In this document: positions 43,403-53,731 of the stretch, piece after piece
Position numbering within the stretch: the stretch's first letter is position 1
Layout of the letters: every line of letters starts with the position of its first letter
Origin: Pseudomonas corrugata
GTDB lineage: Bacteria > Pseudomonadota > Gammaproteobacteria > Pseudomonadales > Pseudomonadaceae
Length of the DNA: 64,000 nt
Assembly: GCF_001269905.1 (NCBI RefSeq)
Contig: NZ_LHVK01000003.1
Location: 1,147,578 to 1,211,577, forward strand
Direction of reading: 5' to 3'
Notes under the pieces: generated by a model
Seen by the model: the letters and a program-made list of their open reading frames with translations, nothing else
What the model was told of the DNA's origin: nothing
Database searches by the model: none
Position numbers and translations under genes: made by a program

Positions 43403-44905
43403 TTACAGCCAATACGTCACCGCAAACCACCCCAAGCCACCCATTACCACGGTATAGGGCAAGGCCATCCACACCATCCGACCGTAGGACAGGCGAATCA
43501 GCGGTGCAATGGCCGAGGTCAGCAGGAACAGGAAGGCGGCCTGACCGTTAGGCGTGGCAACGCTGGGCAGGTTGGTGCCGGTATTGATCGCCACCGCCAG
43601 GGTCTCGAACTGTTCGCGGCTCATGTGGCCGGAGATGAAGGCCTGTTTCACTTCGGTGATGTAGATGGTTGCCACGAACACGTTGTCGCTGATGGCCGAC
43701 AGCAGGCCGTTGGCGATAAACAGCATGCCGGGCTGCTGATCGGCGGGCAGGGCCAGTACCCATTGGATCAGTGGCGTGAACAACTGCTGATCGTGAATCA
43801 CCGCCACCACCGCAAAGAACACCACCAGCAGCGAGGTGAACGGCATCGCGTCCTTGAACGCGTTGCCCAGTCGGTGCTCATCGGTGATGCCGGTGAACGC
43901 GGTGATCAGTACGATGACCGCCAGGCCGATCAGGCCGACCTCGGCGACATGCAGGGCCAGGGCCACGATCAGGATCAGTGCGGCGATACCCTGGACAACC
44001 AGGGCTGCGCGTTGGCGTGAGTTGCGCTCGCGGTTGTCCTGCTCCGCGTAGTCGGCCAGTACGGCGCGAACGTTATCCGGCAGCAGCGTGCCGTAACCGA
44101 ACCAGCGCAGCTTTTCCAGTGCCATGCAAGTCACCAGCCCGGCCACCAGTACCGGCAGCGAGACGGGAGCGACTTCCAGGAAGAATTCCACGAAGTGCCA
44201 GTCCATTTCATGACCGATCAGCAGGTTCTGCGGCTCGCCCACCAAGGTGCATACCCCACCCAGCGCGGTACCGACGACGCCATGCATCAACAGGCTGCGC
44301 AAAAATGCCCGGAACTGATTCAGATCCTGATGGTGCAATGAAGCCAGGGCGTGGTCTTCATCGACGCTGGCGTCCTGGCGGGGGTCATTCCCCGAAGCCA
44401 CGCGGTGATAAACCGAGTAGAAACCCACCGCGGCGCTGATGATCACCGCCGTGACGGTCAATGCATCGAGAAAGGCCGACAGAAACGCAGCGAGGAAGCA
44501 GAACAGCAGGGCCAGCAGTGTCTTGGAGCGGACGCCCAATAGAAGGCGGGAGAACAGGAAGAGCAGCAGATCCTTCATGAAGTAGATCCCGGCCACCATG
44601 AACATCAGCAGCAGGATCACCGGGAAATTGTGCACTAACTCATCGTACAGCGCCTTGGGAGTGGTCATGCCCATTGCCAGGGCCTCGATCATCAACAGCC
44701 CGCCGGGCATCAATGGATAGCACTTGAGGGCCATGGCAAGAGTGAAGATGAACTCCACGACCAGCATCCAGCCCGCCACAACCGGGCCGAGGGTCCAGAG
44801 TACCAGGGCATTGATGATCAGGAAGGTGACGATGCACGCCTTGTACCAGCGCGGTGAGTGCCCAAGGAAGTTGTGGGCGAAAGCCTGAGTCATGGAACCG
44901 GACAT
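43403..44905 (-). CDS. nhaB: Na+/H+ antiporter NhaB
   Basis: A 500-residue, about twelve-helix sodium/proton exchanger of the inner membrane. It is recognised from the N-terminal [15 protein letters not shown], the segment [19 protein letters not shown] near residue 212, and [20 protein letters not shown] near 455. Length agrees with NhaB (about 500-513). AAAAGGAGC precedes the ATG. Transcribed alone. Confidence 0.92.
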   Translation of the reverse strand: MSGSMTQAFAHNFLGHSPRWYKACIVTFLIINALVLWTLGPVVAGWMLVVEFIFTLAMALKCYPLMPGGLLMIEALAMGMTTPKALYDELVHNFPVILLLMFMVAGIYFMKDLLLFLFSRLLLGVRSKTLLALLFCFLAAFLSAFLDALTVTAVIISAAVGFYSVYHRVASGNDPRQDASVDEDHALASLHHQDLNQFRAFLRSLLMHGVVGTALGGVCTLVGEPQNLLIGHEMDWHFVEFFLEVAPVSLPVLVAGLVTCMALEKLRWFGYGTLLPDNVRAVLADYAEQDNRERNSRQRAALVVQGIAALILIVALALHVAEVGLIGLAVIVLITAFTGITDEHRLGNAFKDAMPFTSLLVVFFAVVAVIHDQQLFTPLIQWVLALPADQQPGMLFIANGLLSAISDNVFVATIYITEVKQAFISGHMSREQFETLAVAINTGTNLPSVATPNGQAAFLFLLTSAIAPLIRLSYGRMVWMALPYTVVMGGLGWFAVTYWL

Positions 44906-45007
44906 CGGCTGCTCCTTTTATTTAGAAGCGCGCAAATTGCCGTAAGCAATGCGGAATATCAAGCGTAGGAATTCATACCGCTTTAATCGCGGTCGATATT
45001 TGCCAAG

Positions 45008-46297
45008 TCAGGCCCAATACCGAGCCACCATGGCACGGTGGGTACCGAAGAGGGAATGGCCTCCCACAAGGATTTTTCCGTTGACCTGTACCGCAAGAGA
45101 AGTGGCGGTGTCCAGGCTGTAGCCGAGTCGCGTGCGAACCCAGCCTTTGCCCTGGCCGAAGGTCGGGTCGAGGCTGGCGTCCGGCAGATGCCTGGCCAGT
45201 ACGAAGTCGGTCTCGATACCACCGATGGTGGTTCCGGCAGTCACCAGTTTGCCATCGGATTGAACCTGGGCGGCGGTCCACTGACTGGCGTTGCGTCCGA
45301 TCTCCAGGAGCCTGTACTGCCCCTGGTTGCAGTGATGATCCGGCTTGCCGTCCTGATGCACCTTCAGGGACAGGCAATGCATAGGGTCGCGACTGCCGCC
45401 GAACGCCTGCAGATCACCGTTCTGATGTTGAACGATCTGATTGATCATCACGCTGCGCTCTTTGGCCGAGACGGACAGGAAGCCGTTCTCGCCGAAACTA
45501 TCATCGAGTCTGCCGCTTGGATCATAACGGACCATCAAGCCTTGCTGAGGCAGATCGATGGCGCCACCCACCACGATGTTGCCGTCGGCCTGGACAGTGA
45601 GACAGCTCAGCCAGGTGTTTTTCAGCAGGCGCCGGACCATGACAAAACCACCTCGGTTGAATGAAGTGTCCAGTGCGCCGTCCGGCAGCAGTCGGATCAG
45701 GATGCCGACATGGTCGGACCGTTGATAATGATGGTTGGCCAGTAAGAGAATCCGGCCATCGGTTTGCACGCGCATGTCGCTGGCTTCGAGGCCCTGCATG
45801 CCTGGTGGCAGCCAGGGGTCGCGCAGACCTTGGGAGAGATTGCCTTCAATCCGGATCACTTGTTGTCCGGCGTTGCCGAAACCAGAAACAGGACGGCCTT
45901 GTTGATCGAACAGAGCCAGGGCGGGGAGGGTGCGGTCAGCGTTTTCATAATGCAGGCCGGATAACAGAATCTTTCCGTCGGGCAATTCAGTCACTTTGCC
46001 TGCTGTTGCTTCGAAGCCGTGCTCGAAAGAACCGACTACACAGCCACCGATTCCAAAGCCCTGATCGGTCGAGCCATCGTGGTTGAGCCGTGCGAGCCCG
46101 AACCGGCTGCCAAGCGAAGTCTCGATCCTGGCTGCCACCAGAATTTTTCCGAGACGGTCAAGGGTCAGCCCGGTGGTCAGGCTGGAGGTGCTGCCGGAGA
46201 AATGAACCATTGCCTTGCCATTGTTGGCAAAGTCGGCATCCAGCTGGCCGGCGTGTACCACTGCCGCTGGAAGCTCAGGCGCGAATTGATTGAGCAT
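45008..46297 (-). CDS. Delta-60 repeat protein
   Basis: A 429-residue protein built from about seven delta-60/NHL-like repeats marked by LDxxFGxxG units: LDADFANNG, TDQGFGIGG, VSGFGNAG, LDTSFNRGG, LDDSFGENG, LDPTFGQGKG, alternating with DGKIL(L/V)-type strands. This predicts a beta-propeller. No signal peptide is seen. The ATG at 46297 has AAGGAGAGG upstream; 20 further codons are open. Probably a surface or secreted protein in relatives, but location here is unknown. Confidence 0.8.
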   Translation of the reverse strand: MLNQFAPELPAAVVHAGQLDADFANNGKAMVHFSGSTSSLTTGLTLDRLGKILVAARIETSLGSRFGLARLNHDGSTDQGFGIGGCVVGSFEHGFEATAGKVTELPDGKILLSGLHYENADRTLPALALFDQQGRPVSGFGNAGQQVIRIEGNLSQGLRDPWLPPGMQGLEASDMRVQTDGRILLLANHHYQRSDHVGILIRLLPDGALDTSFNRGGFVMVRRLLKNTWLSCLTVQADGNIVVGGAIDLPQQGLMVRYDPSGRLDDSFGENGFLSVSAKERSVMINQIVQHQNGDLQAFGGSRDPMHCLSLKVHQDGKPDHHCNQGQYRLLEIGRNASQWTAAQVQSDGKLVTAGTTIGGIETDFVLARHLPDASLDPTFGQGKGWVRTRLGYSLDTATSLAVQVNGKILVGGHSLFGTHRAMVARYWA

Positions 46298-46496
46298 GCA
46301 TGCCTCTCCTTGCGCGTCGACCGGCCCGGAGGGGCGATGACTGCATGAGGGCAACATTCAATCCCTGAATGTGGCAGCGCACAACTGCCAGACCTCGAAC
46401 AAACAGCTGCGGATCGTGCCAGAGCAATGACTTTTCGACTCAGTACCAAGCCTGCTATCAATACAGGCTCGGACTGTATACGAAAAAAGAGGATGT

Positions 46497-46763
46497 TTAT
46501 TCAGGCATGGACCAGGACTGCAACTTGTAGCCTTCCTGGCTCAGTTCGGCTCGGGCCTGTTTCAACAGATTCGCCAGTTGGACTGGATCGGTATAGGCAC
46601 TGCTTGGAATCTGAGTGCGGCCAATATGAGTATTGGTGCGGTCGACGACGGTCAGGCTCAATTCGCCGTTGCCATCTTGAGGGGCCCAGGCCACGCACTG
46701 GAAAGGTTTAAATGCGCGGTCGGCAATCAAAAGAGCTTCGTTGATACGGAGCGGGGCGTTCAT
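46497..46763 (-). CDS. Conserved small hypothetical protein
   Basis: An 88-residue soluble protein (MNAPLRINEALLIADRAF..., ending QSWSMPE) with mixed strand/helix pattern. GAGAGA lies eight bases before the ATG. It precedes the delta-60 gene on the same strand with a 199-base gap. I recall no function. Confidence 0.65.
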   Translation of the reverse strand: MNAPLRINEALLIADRAFKPFQCVAWAPQDGNGELSLTVVDRTNTHIGRTQIPSSAYTDPVQLANLLKQARAELSQEGYKLQSWSMPE

Positions 46764-47103
46764 GGCGTTCTCTCATAAAAGTGCCCAATCAGATGATCTG
46801 CCGTCGGTTGGGCGGACCGTGCGGCGGGTTACTTGTACTGATGTTCCGGACCGTGGTTCAGGTCACACAATTCTTGAATAAATTTCGATTTTCTTTCAGA
46901 CCCGGCAAAGAGGCTTTTGTTTGAAAGCATCGTGAAAGATTTTCGGCCGGGCAACTAACGATACGCTGGCTTATAACCACTTTCAGATGATTCCAATAAT
47001 CAATTGATACAAGGGTGTGTCAACTTCTTGCTACTGTTACATGCAGGTTCGCCAAACGACTGTTTCTAATCATATTTCCTATTTTTGGCGCCAAGGATCA
47101 GTC
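46764..47103. other. AT-rich divergent regulatory gap
   Basis: A 340-bp gap between the small hypothetical gene and the sigma-54 activator. The stretch 46860-47040 is clearly richer in A+T than the flanks and should hold both promoters. An in-frame extension of the activator up to 47017 starts here but lacks a ribosome site. Confidence 0.5.
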
Positions 47104-48429
47104 ATGGTCGAAGCCAGTACGTCACGTCGTCTGCTCGTGGTTGATCCCTGCGATGATTGCCATCGTCTGTTGCCGGGGTTACGCACCATTGGTTGGGCGG
47201 TAGAGAGTTGCTCTCTGGAACATGCCGGCGATCGAACGTGCGACGTAGGCCTTTTGAGGTTGCAGCCTTTTCATCTGGAACGCCCGGAAGCGGTCAAGGA
47301 ATTGATCAGCCGTAGCGGTACCGAGTGGATCGCGGTGCTCAACCAGGAAGTGCTGCGTCTGAAGAATGTGGGTGATTTTGTCTGCGAATGGTTTTTTGAC
47401 TTCCATACGCTGCCCTTCGATGTATCACGGGTCCAGGTGACACTGGGTCGGGCGTTTGGCATGGCGCGTCTGCGTGGGCAGGGCTCGGTTCATGTCCAAC
47501 TGCCCGAACATGAACTGCTAGGCGACAGTCGGCCAATTCGCGAGTTGCGCAAGTTGCTGAGTAAATTGGCGCCCACCGAGTCGCCGGTTTTGATCCGTGG
47601 CGAGAGCGGTACCGGCAAGGAGTTGGTGGCGCACACGCTGCATTCACAGTCCCTGCGTCGCAATAAGCCGTTCATTGCCATCAACTGTGGCGCCATTCCC
47701 GAACATCTGATCCAGTCCGAATTGTTCGGCCACGAGAAAGGAGCGTTCACTGGCGCTCACCAGCGCAAGATCGGACGCATCGAAGCGGCCCACGGCGGGA
47801 CTCTGTTTCTGGATGAGATTGGTGATCTGCCGCTGGAGCTGCAGGCCAATCTGCTGCGTTTCCTGCAGGAAAAACATATCGAGCGGGTCGGTGGCAGCCA
47901 GCCGATTGCAGTCGATGTCCGGGTACTGGCGGCCACTCATGTGGATCTGGAGGCGGCCATCGAGCAGCGGCTGTTTCGCGAAGATCTGTACTATCGCCTG
48001 AACGTGTTGCAAGTGGTGATGGCGCCTCTGCGTGAACGCCACGGCGACTTGTCGATGCTCGCCAGTCACTTTTCCCATCTCTACAGCCAGGAAACCGGCC
48101 GCCGGCCCCGCAGCTTCAGCGAGGATGCGCTGGTGGCGATGGGCATGCACGACTGGCCGGGCAATGTCCGGGAACTGGCCAATCGTGTCCGACGCGGCCT
48201 GGTGCTGGCCGAGGGACGGCAGATCGAAGCCCGCGATCTTGGCCTGGCCAGTCCCCATGGGATCGCGGCACCGATGGGCACCCTTGAAGACTACAAGACC
48301 CGCGCCGAGCGCCAGGCACTGAGCGATGTACTCAACCGCCACAGTGATAACCTGAGCGTCGCGGCCCGGGTGCTGGGTGTGTCCCGGCCAACGTTCTATC
48401 GTCTGCTGCACAAGCATCAGATTCGCTGA
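47104..48429 (+). CDS. Sigma-54-dependent enhancer-binding activator
   Basis: A 441-residue transcription activator. Residues 1-125 form a VpsR-like N-terminal domain ([19 protein letters not shown]) without a clear phospho-acceptor. The AAA+ domain follows: Walker A GESGTGKE near 166-173, the sigma-54 contact loop GAFTGA near 214-219, and the Walker B region [13 protein letters not shown]. The C-terminal Fis-type HTH ends [25 protein letters not shown] precedes the ATG at 47104. It is convergent with the fap operon, which has a sigma-54-type promoter, so it is the likely Fap regulator (inference). Confidence 0.88.
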   Translation: MVEASTSRRLLVVDPCDDCHRLLPGLRTIGWAVESCSLEHAGDRTCDVGLLRLQPFHLERPEAVKELISRSGTEWIAVLNQEVLRLKNVGDFVCEWFFDFHTLPFDVSRVQVTLGRAFGMARLRGQGSVHVQLPEHELLGDSRPIRELRKLLSKLAPTESPVLIRGESGTGKELVAHTLHSQSLRRNKPFIAINCGAIPEHLIQSELFGHEKGAFTGAHQRKIGRIEAAHGGTLFLDEIGDLPLELQANLLRFLQEKHIERVGGSQPIAVDVRVLAATHVDLEAAIEQRLFREDLYYRLNVLQVVMAPLRERHGDLSMLASHFSHLYSQETGRRPRSFSEDALVAMGMHDWPGNVRELANRVRRGLVLAEGRQIEARDLGLASPHGIAAPMGTLEDYKTRAERQALSDVLNRHSDNLSVAARVLGVSRPTFYRLLHKHQIR

Positions 48430-48454
48430 ATCATCCTGAAGCAAGGTTGCAACC

Positions 48455-48543
48455 TGTGGGAGCGAGCCTGCTCGCGATGACGGTAGCGCAGGCACCTCTT
48501 TCGTGACAGATCCACCGCTATCGCGAGCAGGCTCGCTCCCACA
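48455..48543. repeat. REP pair
   Basis: Inverted pair with CTGTGGGAGCGAGCCTGC and CGAGCAGGCTCGCTCCCAC arms, between the convergent activator and fapF; probable shared transcription barrier. Confidence 0.8.
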
Positions 48544-48559
48544 AGGTGCCCGTCCTGGG

Positions 48560-49843
48560 CTAGAAGTAATACGGAAACTTGAGGCTGAAGCTGAAGTCCG
48601 GCGCATCGTCGGTCAATCCGATGGACAGGTTGGGCACGATGGTCAGGTTGTCGGAGGCGGCGACGGTCATGCCGATGTTGAAGTAGCCGGCATTGGCATC
48701 ACTGGAGACCACTGACTCCCAATCCCCGCCGTCCTGCTTGAGTTTGCTTTTCTTCTGGATCAGGTCTGAGACCGAGAACGACATGCTCATTTTTTCGTTC
48801 AATGCGAAGGCCAGGCCTGCGCCGATCTGGAAGCTGTCGCCGATCCGCACCTTGCCCGGCACCTTCTGGTTGACGGTGGAGCTGATGTCGTCGAACGACT
48901 CTTCGAAGTTATGGGTGTAGGCCAGCGTGCCGAACAGCACGGCCGGGTCGAAGGTCTTGACCAGGGAAAGCCCGGGAGTGATCGACCACACGCCATTGCC
49001 GGTGGGCAGATCCTCAGGTACGAACAGGTTGGTGTTGTTCGGGGACTGGCGCAGCTTGATCCCGAATGGATCCTTGCCGGTAGGGGCTTTGACGCGCAGG
49101 GTCACCACCGCGTCGGGGGTGTTGATCGATTCGTCCATGAACTTGTAGGCAACGCCGAAATTGACATCGCCAATGGTGGGGTCGCGGGTGACGGTTTCTT
49201 CGCTGGTAACACCGGCCGCCCCGTTATTGGCCCCGCCGGACTGGTACGTGGATTCCCGGTAGACCACCGGCACATTGAGGTCGAACTGCCAGCGATTGTC
49301 GAAGTTGTAGCGGCCGGTGAGGTCCAGCGTCCAGGTGTCGGCCTTGATCCGGTCCAGGTTGATGTTGCCCAGGAAAATCGAATCCAGGGCCAGGAAACCA
49401 TTGAGGATCAGTTGCCGGGTGTCGTAGCGCGAATAGGTCACGCCGGTCTCGAAGCTGAATTTGCCGCCGCCAAAGAAGCCGCTGGCCTCGTCATAGAGGT
49501 TGGAGACGCTCTGGGCCGGCTGCGAGTCGTCCGCCAGGGACTGCCCGTAGCCGCTGCCTCCAGCCGTTGCCGCGCCCCCGCCGGCCACGTTCTGGTTACC
49601 CTTCATGTCGGCCGGGGATTTGACCAGGCGCTTGGGCGGTGGGGCGGCAGGCTGGTCTTCCACCTGGCGAACCCGTTGTTCGAGTACCGCCAGGGCTTTC
49701 TGCTGGACCTCGTATCGTTGCTTGAGCTCGAGCAGCTCCTGCTTCAATGCCTCGATGTCCGCATCCGGTGCCGCTTGCAGCAGGGTTGCCGGGAACAAGG
49801 TGCTCAGACACATTACAGCGCGCAACGATACGGATCGATACAT
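48560..49843 (-). CDS. fapF: FapF, outer-membrane secretion pore for Fap amyloid
   Basis: A 427-residue outer-membrane barrel through which the amyloid subunits leave the cell. Signal peptide to about residue 24 (LLQA-AP), then the periplasmic coiled coil [19 protein letters not shown] (30-48) that trimerises the protein, a Gly/Ala-rich linker near 85-105 and a beta-barrel of alternating strands ending in SLKFPYYF with the terminal Phe signal for BAM insertion. Last gene of fapA-F. A miniature mobile element separates it from fapE by 187 bases, so its expression may be attenuated. Confidence 0.93.
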   Translation of the reverse strand: MYRSVSLRAVMCLSTLFPATLLQAAPDADIEALKQELLELKQRYEVQQKALAVLEQRVRQVEDQPAAPPPKRLVKSPADMKGNQNVAGGGAATAGGSGYGQSLADDSQPAQSVSNLYDEASGFFGGGKFSFETGVTYSRYDTRQLILNGFLALDSIFLGNINLDRIKADTWTLDLTGRYNFDNRWQFDLNVPVVYRESTYQSGGANNGAAGVTSEETVTRDPTIGDVNFGVAYKFMDESINTPDAVVTLRVKAPTGKDPFGIKLRQSPNNTNLFVPEDLPTGNGVWSITPGLSLVKTFDPAVLFGTLAYTHNFEESFDDISSTVNQKVPGKVRIGDSFQIGAGLAFALNEKMSMSFSVSDLIQKKSKLKQDGGDWESVVSSDANAGYFNIGMTVAASDNLTIVPNLSIGLTDDAPDFSFSLKFPYYF

Positions 49844-49884
49844 GAAAATGCCGTCCCTATTTGCTCAGTGGTCGAAAAGCAGCT

Positions 49885-50028
49885 TAGGCTCTGTACGAAA
49901 AGCCTTGGTACTCGTTCATGCTGCGTTGAAAACAGCCTCGGAATGCTCATGTACTCCAGTACACTGCGCTTGCTCGGCTGTTTTCGTCTTGCCTGACCTT
50001 CGTCTCAAAACTTTTCGTACAGAGCCTA
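49885..50028. mobile_element. MITE-like hairpin element between fapE and fapF
   Basis: A 144-bp element with perfect 18-bp terminal inverted repeats TAGGCTCTGTACGAAAAG. Inside, GAAAACAGCC pairs with GGCTGTTTTC and the exact centre is TGTACTCCAGTACA (49950-49963). It carries no gene. A TA flanks each GGCTCTG end, as expected from an IS630/Tc1-type TA target duplication. Its right end is two bases from the fapE stop. Confidence 0.8.
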
Positions 50029-50030
50029 GT

Positions 50031-50777
50031 TCAATACCCGAGGTTGCGCAGGCCGCGCAGCTGCGTCAGGTTGCAGTCCAGCGCCCCGGCACTGGGGCCG
50101 TTGTTGTTGAGTACTACATTGAGCTGGGTCATGTTGTTGACCAGGTTGCTGTTGCCCAGCAGGCGGGTATTTTGCAAAAGGCCACCCTGGGCGACTTGCT
50201 GCAGGGCGCTGCCCTGGTTGTGACTGGCCTGGATCGCCATCCGTATACCGCTGCCGGTAGCGGTTACGGCGACGCTTCCGGCGGCGTTGCTGCCGCTGAT
50301 GGTCTGGCCGCTAGTCAGTAACTGCCCTTGGGAAGGAACGAGGGCGGGGGGCTGGTGGCTTTCCTTCACGTTGATGCTGACATTGTTGTAGGCGGTATTG
50401 CCGTCGCCGGCAGCGCGTACGCTCTGGGTCACGCCCTGGCTCGTCCCAAGACCTGCACCACCGGTAATGTTGCCGCTGCCCTGTTCCGGAGCGCTGCCGT
50501 TGCCGGTCTGCTTGATGGTGGAAACGTAAAACTCGGGTTTGACGGTGGAGGCCTGGATCTGCATGGAGCTGCTCGCGCCGATCAGGTCACCGCTGGCGTT
50601 GCGCCAGGTACTGCTCATGACGATGCCGAAGCTGATGACCCGCCCGGGCATGACATAACGACCACGCAGCTCGGCGAGCTCCTGGTCCTTGATTTCGATG
50701 GGTTTGAATCCGGCATGGGCATAGCCCGACGCGGTCGCGACCAAACAGGCCAGCGACAGCCAGTGTGACGTTTTCAT
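50031..50777 (-). CDS. fapE: FapE, extracellular Fap component
   Basis: A 248-residue exported protein (signal peptide about 22 residues, ASGYAHA cleavage) that in known systems is found with the fibres and resembles the amyloid subunits at its C-terminus. Asn/Gln-containing blocks such as NSNLVNNMTQLNVVLNNNG are present, and a single Cys (GALDCNL) lies near the end. The ATG at 50777 follows GGGAGCGGGAC. It follows fapD with a 60-base gap. Confidence 0.9.
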   Translation of the reverse strand: MKTSHWLSLACLVATASGYAHAGFKPIEIKDQELAELRGRYVMPGRVISFGIVMSSTWRNASGDLIGASSSMQIQASTVKPEFYVSTIKQTGNGSAPEQGSGNITGGAGLGTSQGVTQSVRAAGDGNTAYNNVSINVKESHQPPALVPSQGQLLTSGQTISGSNAAGSVAVTATGSGIRMAIQASHNQGSALQQVAQGGLLQNTRLLGNSNLVNNMTQLNVVLNNNGPSAGALDCNLTQLRGLRNLGY

Positions 50778-50837
50778 GTCCCGCTCCCGGAGCATCCTGC
50801 TCCTTGTGTACTTAATCGTTGGCAGTAGGTCGGCGAC

Positions 50838-51518
50838 TTAAAAAAAGTCGCTCTGGATGAAACCGAAATCCATCAGTTCCGCATCCTTGACCGGGTTGAA
50901 CCCGTCCAGCTTGTTACGTGCCGTCAACGGCTGCGGAGGACTGCGTAGTGCGTTGGTCTTGTCGTAGCCTGGACCGACGATGGCGAAGACGATGCCGTTC
51001 CAGCCTTTGACGAAATCGTCGTGGGCGTAGCGCTTGTGCCCCAGTACCGGGTCGCCGATGTAGACCCATTGCTTGTCGGCCCGCTGCAATACCACGAAGT
51101 GCTTGTAGCCACGTATTTCCATCAGGACCACCACCGGAATCGTCACGGCTTCGAGCTTTTCTGGCGGTATCCGATAGCCTCGGGCGCGCATGCCGATGCT
51201 TTCCACGTAGCGCTTCATGTCCAGCATGGAAAAGCCCTGGGTACGTACGAGGTTCTGGTCGGCATTGACCAGCATGCCCTTGATGACATGCTCTTCATCG
51301 ACATCAAGCCAATAGGCCTGGCGCAGTACCGTGGCCAGCGCGGCGGCACCGCAGCTGAAATCGGTTTTCTGCTCGACGATGTCGCTGAACTTGCGCTCGC
51401 GCACGCTTTGTACCGGCTTGTAGACCAGCATGCCGCCGGGCAGGGCAGCGACCGGCATTTGCGCAGCTTCGGTGACACAAGCCATGCAAAGCAGCAGGGA
51501 AAGAGCAGTCGCACGCAT
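50838..51518 (-). CDS. fapD: FapD, C39-type cysteine protease
   Basis: A 226-residue periplasmic protease essential for Fap export in known systems. After a signal peptide (about 18 residues) the C39 family catalytic residues are visible: Gln and Cys in QKTDFSCGAAALATVL (Cys near residue 54), His in RGYKHFVVLQ, and Asp in YIGDPVLG. AAGG lies eight bases before the ATG at 51518. Upstream fapC ends 66 bases away. Confidence 0.92.
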   Translation of the reverse strand: MRATALSLLLCMACVTEAAQMPVAALPGGMLVYKPVQSVRERKFSDIVEQKTDFSCGAAALATVLRQAYWLDVDEEHVIKGMLVNADQNLVRTQGFSMLDMKRYVESIGMRARGYRIPPEKLEAVTIPVVVLMEIRGYKHFVVLQRADKQWVYIGDPVLGHKRYAHDDFVKGWNGIVFAIVGPGYDKTNALRSPPQPLTARNKLDGFNPVKDAELMDFGFIQSDFF

Positions 51519-51584
51519 GATCGATACGCCTTGTGGAAACCCAGGAAAAGAAGCCCCGTTGCCGGGGCCCCATTTCATGCGCAG

Positions 51585-52583
51585 TTACATGCAGGCCTTG
51601 CAGCCAGCAGCGATGGACAGCGAGTTGCTCTGTTGGTTGCCCACGCCCGCCGACACGTTGGCGCCGCCGTTGCCGGAGAAGCCGTTCATGGAGTTGTTCA
51701 TGGTGGCGTTGTTGATCACTGGGTTTTTCCAGCCATCGCGGGTCAGCACTTGCTGGGTGTTGCTGCCGGCCAGTTCGAAAGTGCCCACGGCGGAGAACTT
51801 GAACTTGTCGTCATCATGACCGCCGCCATAGCCACCTTTGTTGTCCCAGCCGCCATGGTTGTCGTCTTCGGCGGTGCCGGTGCCTTTGGCCTTGAATGTG
51901 CCGGAGGCTTCATAGGTGCTGGTGAGGGTGTCGGTCTTGTAGGTCTTCACGCCCTTGTTGTCCACCACCAGGCCGGTGGAGGTCTGGTCGGCTGCGGCCG
52001 AGGCTTGTGCAACACGGCCACCTGATACGGCGATGGCCAGGTTGTTTTTCTGTTGGTTGAAATTGCCGGCTGTCACGTTGATGCCGATGTTGCCGGAGCC
52101 GTTGTTGCCCGCGTTGGTGAGCGAGGCGTTGTTTTGAGTCGAGTTGTTTTTGACGTAGTTGTTGTTATTGACTTGGGTGGCACTGGACATGGACACGGCC
52201 GAACCGAAGATGAAGCTTTCGTCTGCAGTCGCCAGGGCGGCCGCGTTGTCTTGCTGGTTACCGTCGCCGGCCGCGACGTTGGCGCCCATGTTACCGTTGC
52301 TGCCATTGAGTGAGTCCTTGGCTTCAGCGGTGTTTTTGGTGGCCTGGTTGGTCACCACGTTGCCGTCGCTGTTCTGCTCATCCAGCACCGTAGCCCCAGC
52401 ACCGGCGCTGATGGAGAGCAGTTGATCCAGCGTCGGGCCTTGGGGGTCATGGCTGCCATGGTTGCCATTGCCATGACCATGCCCGTTGCCGTGATTGTTA
52501 TCGTTTCCACCGGCCTGTGCGGCCATTGCCATCACAGCGGCGAGAGCGAAAACCAATGGTTTAAGTGCCATTGTTGGTTTCAT
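51585..52583 (-). CDS. fapC: FapC, major functional-amyloid subunit
   Basis: A 332-residue exported subunit of the Fap biofilm fibre. Signal peptide to about residue 24, then a His/Gly/Asn-rich segment, and three imperfect amyloid repeats marked by GNMGANVAAGDGNQQ, GNIGINVTAGNFNQQ and GNGGANVSAGVGNQQ, separated by linkers; the second linker (about 200-275) is charged. The conserved C-terminal CxxC is C328-K-A-C331. The strong AAGGAG ribosome site fits its role as the most abundant product. Confidence 0.95.
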   Translation of the reverse strand: MKPTMALKPLVFALAAVMAMAAQAGGNDNNHGNGHGHGNGNHGSHDPQGPTLDQLLSISAGAGATVLDEQNSDGNVVTNQATKNTAEAKDSLNGSNGNMGANVAAGDGNQQDNAAALATADESFIFGSAVSMSSATQVNNNNYVKNNSTQNNASLTNAGNNGSGNIGINVTAGNFNQQKNNLAIAVSGGRVAQASAAADQTSTGLVVDNKGVKTYKTDTLTSTYEASGTFKAKGTGTAEDDNHGGWDNKGGYGGGHDDDKFKFSAVGTFELAGSNTQQVLTRDGWKNPVINNATMNNSMNGFSGNGGANVSAGVGNQQSNSLSIAAGCKACM

Positions 52584-52648
52584 GGTGTTTCTCCTTGCGT
52601 GTCGTTGGTTAAGTGTGTCGGTACTTTCTTATGGGTTTACTGCCCGGG

Positions 52649-53227
52649 TCAGTCTGCAACCCGGATGCTCAGGGTGTTGGCCATACGGTTCCCCACCCCG
52701 GCACTCTGGTTCACCTGGATTACCCCTCGGCTGCCGGTGAAGGCCTGGTCGCCGGTGACGACCTGGCGGCTGCCGGTTGGGGTGCCAGTTGCTCCTGAGT
52801 TCGGTAACAACGCCACGTTCTGTTGAGAAAGCGCGCTGTCGTCAATGCTCTGCGGCTGGGCGCTGATGCCCACCCGCATGACATTGGCCATCTGATTGTT
52901 GGCCCCGGCGGACTGGTTGACGCCCAGCACACCGTTGCCGTTGCTGAAAGAGCTGCCGCCGATGCGGGCGGTCGCGTTCATGGAGGAATCGGCAGGGGTG
53001 TCCAACCGCTGGTGCACATGGGTGCTGGCCTGGGCTCCGGTGCCGATGGCGATGGCCCGAGCGTTGGTTTGCTGGGTTCGGTCGCCCGCCGCCTGGTTGA
53101 TGTTGAAGTTGCCGGTATAACGGCTGCCGGAATCCTGCAGGTTGGCGCTACTGACCACCGCCACACCTGGATCGGCGAATACCGTGGATGAGCCGAGCAG
53201 GGCGAGCAGGAACAGGGTCGCTCTCAT
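52649..53227 (-). CDS. fapB: FapB, amyloid nucleator
   Basis: A 192-residue exported minor subunit that seeds FapC fibres. Signal peptide of 18 residues (TVFA-DP). Three repeats are seen: GNFNINQAAGDRTQQ, GVLGVNQSAGANNQM and GVIQVNQSAGVGNRM. It begins one base after the fapA stop, with GGAGG nearby, so translation is coupled. Confidence 0.93.
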   Translation of the reverse strand: MRATLFLLALLGSSTVFADPGVAVVSSANLQDSGSRYTGNFNINQAAGDRTQQTNARAIAIGTGAQASTHVHQRLDTPADSSMNATARIGGSSFSNGNGVLGVNQSAGANNQMANVMRVGISAQPQSIDDSALSQQNVALLPNSGATGTPTGSRQVVTGDQAFTGSRGVIQVNQSAGVGNRMANTLSIRVAD

Positions 53228-53228
53228 G

Positions 53229-53675
53229 TCAGCGACCTCCAGCCAGACGACCCAGCGGCGCCAGGCCGGAACTCAGCGAGCGGTTGATGGTGCCTGAGAT
53301 CGCACCTCCGCTGCCGCCACCGTGGCCGGCGTTCATGCCGGGCATGCCGTTGGGGTTGGTCACGACATTCAGGCCTTGCACGCTGGTATTTGTATTGAGG
53401 GTGTTGCGGATCGACGAGCCGCTGGCGACGCTGGCAAATTCGCCGTCGCTCAATTCGGTGCTGATGGTCGCCTGGCTGATTCGATCGGAAGGGTTGGCGT
53501 TGACGGTGGTCGGGTAGGGGTCCTTACCACCGTTGCGACCGATATGGACGGGCTGTACGTCCCGGTTGAGGACGATGACGCCGTTGCCTTCGGCCTGTAC
53601 TGGCAGGCTGAGCAGCGCGCTGGCGGCGCAGCCGATCAACAACAGGACGGTCAAACTTTTATCGAAAGTCCCCAC
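53229..53675 (-). CDS. fapA: FapA, periplasmic Fap accessory protein
   Basis: A 148-residue exported protein, first gene of the operon. In other strains its loss shifts the balance of FapB and FapC in the fibre. Signal peptide of about 28 residues (SLPVQA-EG); the rest is low-complexity, with GMPGMNAGHGGGSGG near residue 115. Start is GTG at 53675 with AAGGAA eight bases before it; the nearby ATG at 53680 is out of frame. Confidence 0.88.
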   Translation of the reverse strand: MGTFDKSLTVLLLIGCAASALLSLPVQAEGNGVIVLNRDVQPVHIGRNGGKDPYPTTVNANPSDRISQATISTELSDGEFASVASGSSIRNTLNTNTSVQGLNVVTNPNGMPGMNAGHGGGSGGAISGTINRSLSSGLAPLGRLAGGR

Positions 53676-53731
53676 GGCATCGGTTCCTTCTTCGGTGGGC
53701 TGGCCTTGGTCCAGCGTTGCGAGGGGAGAAG

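Noticed and set aside
49885..50028. A simple intrinsic terminator of fapE
   Set aside because: The 18-bp terminal repeats, TA flanks and symmetric centre fit a mobile element better; there is no U-tract right after the structure.
51021..52025. Plus-strand 334-codon ORF
   Set aside because: Lies opposite fapC and fapD, which are clearly real.
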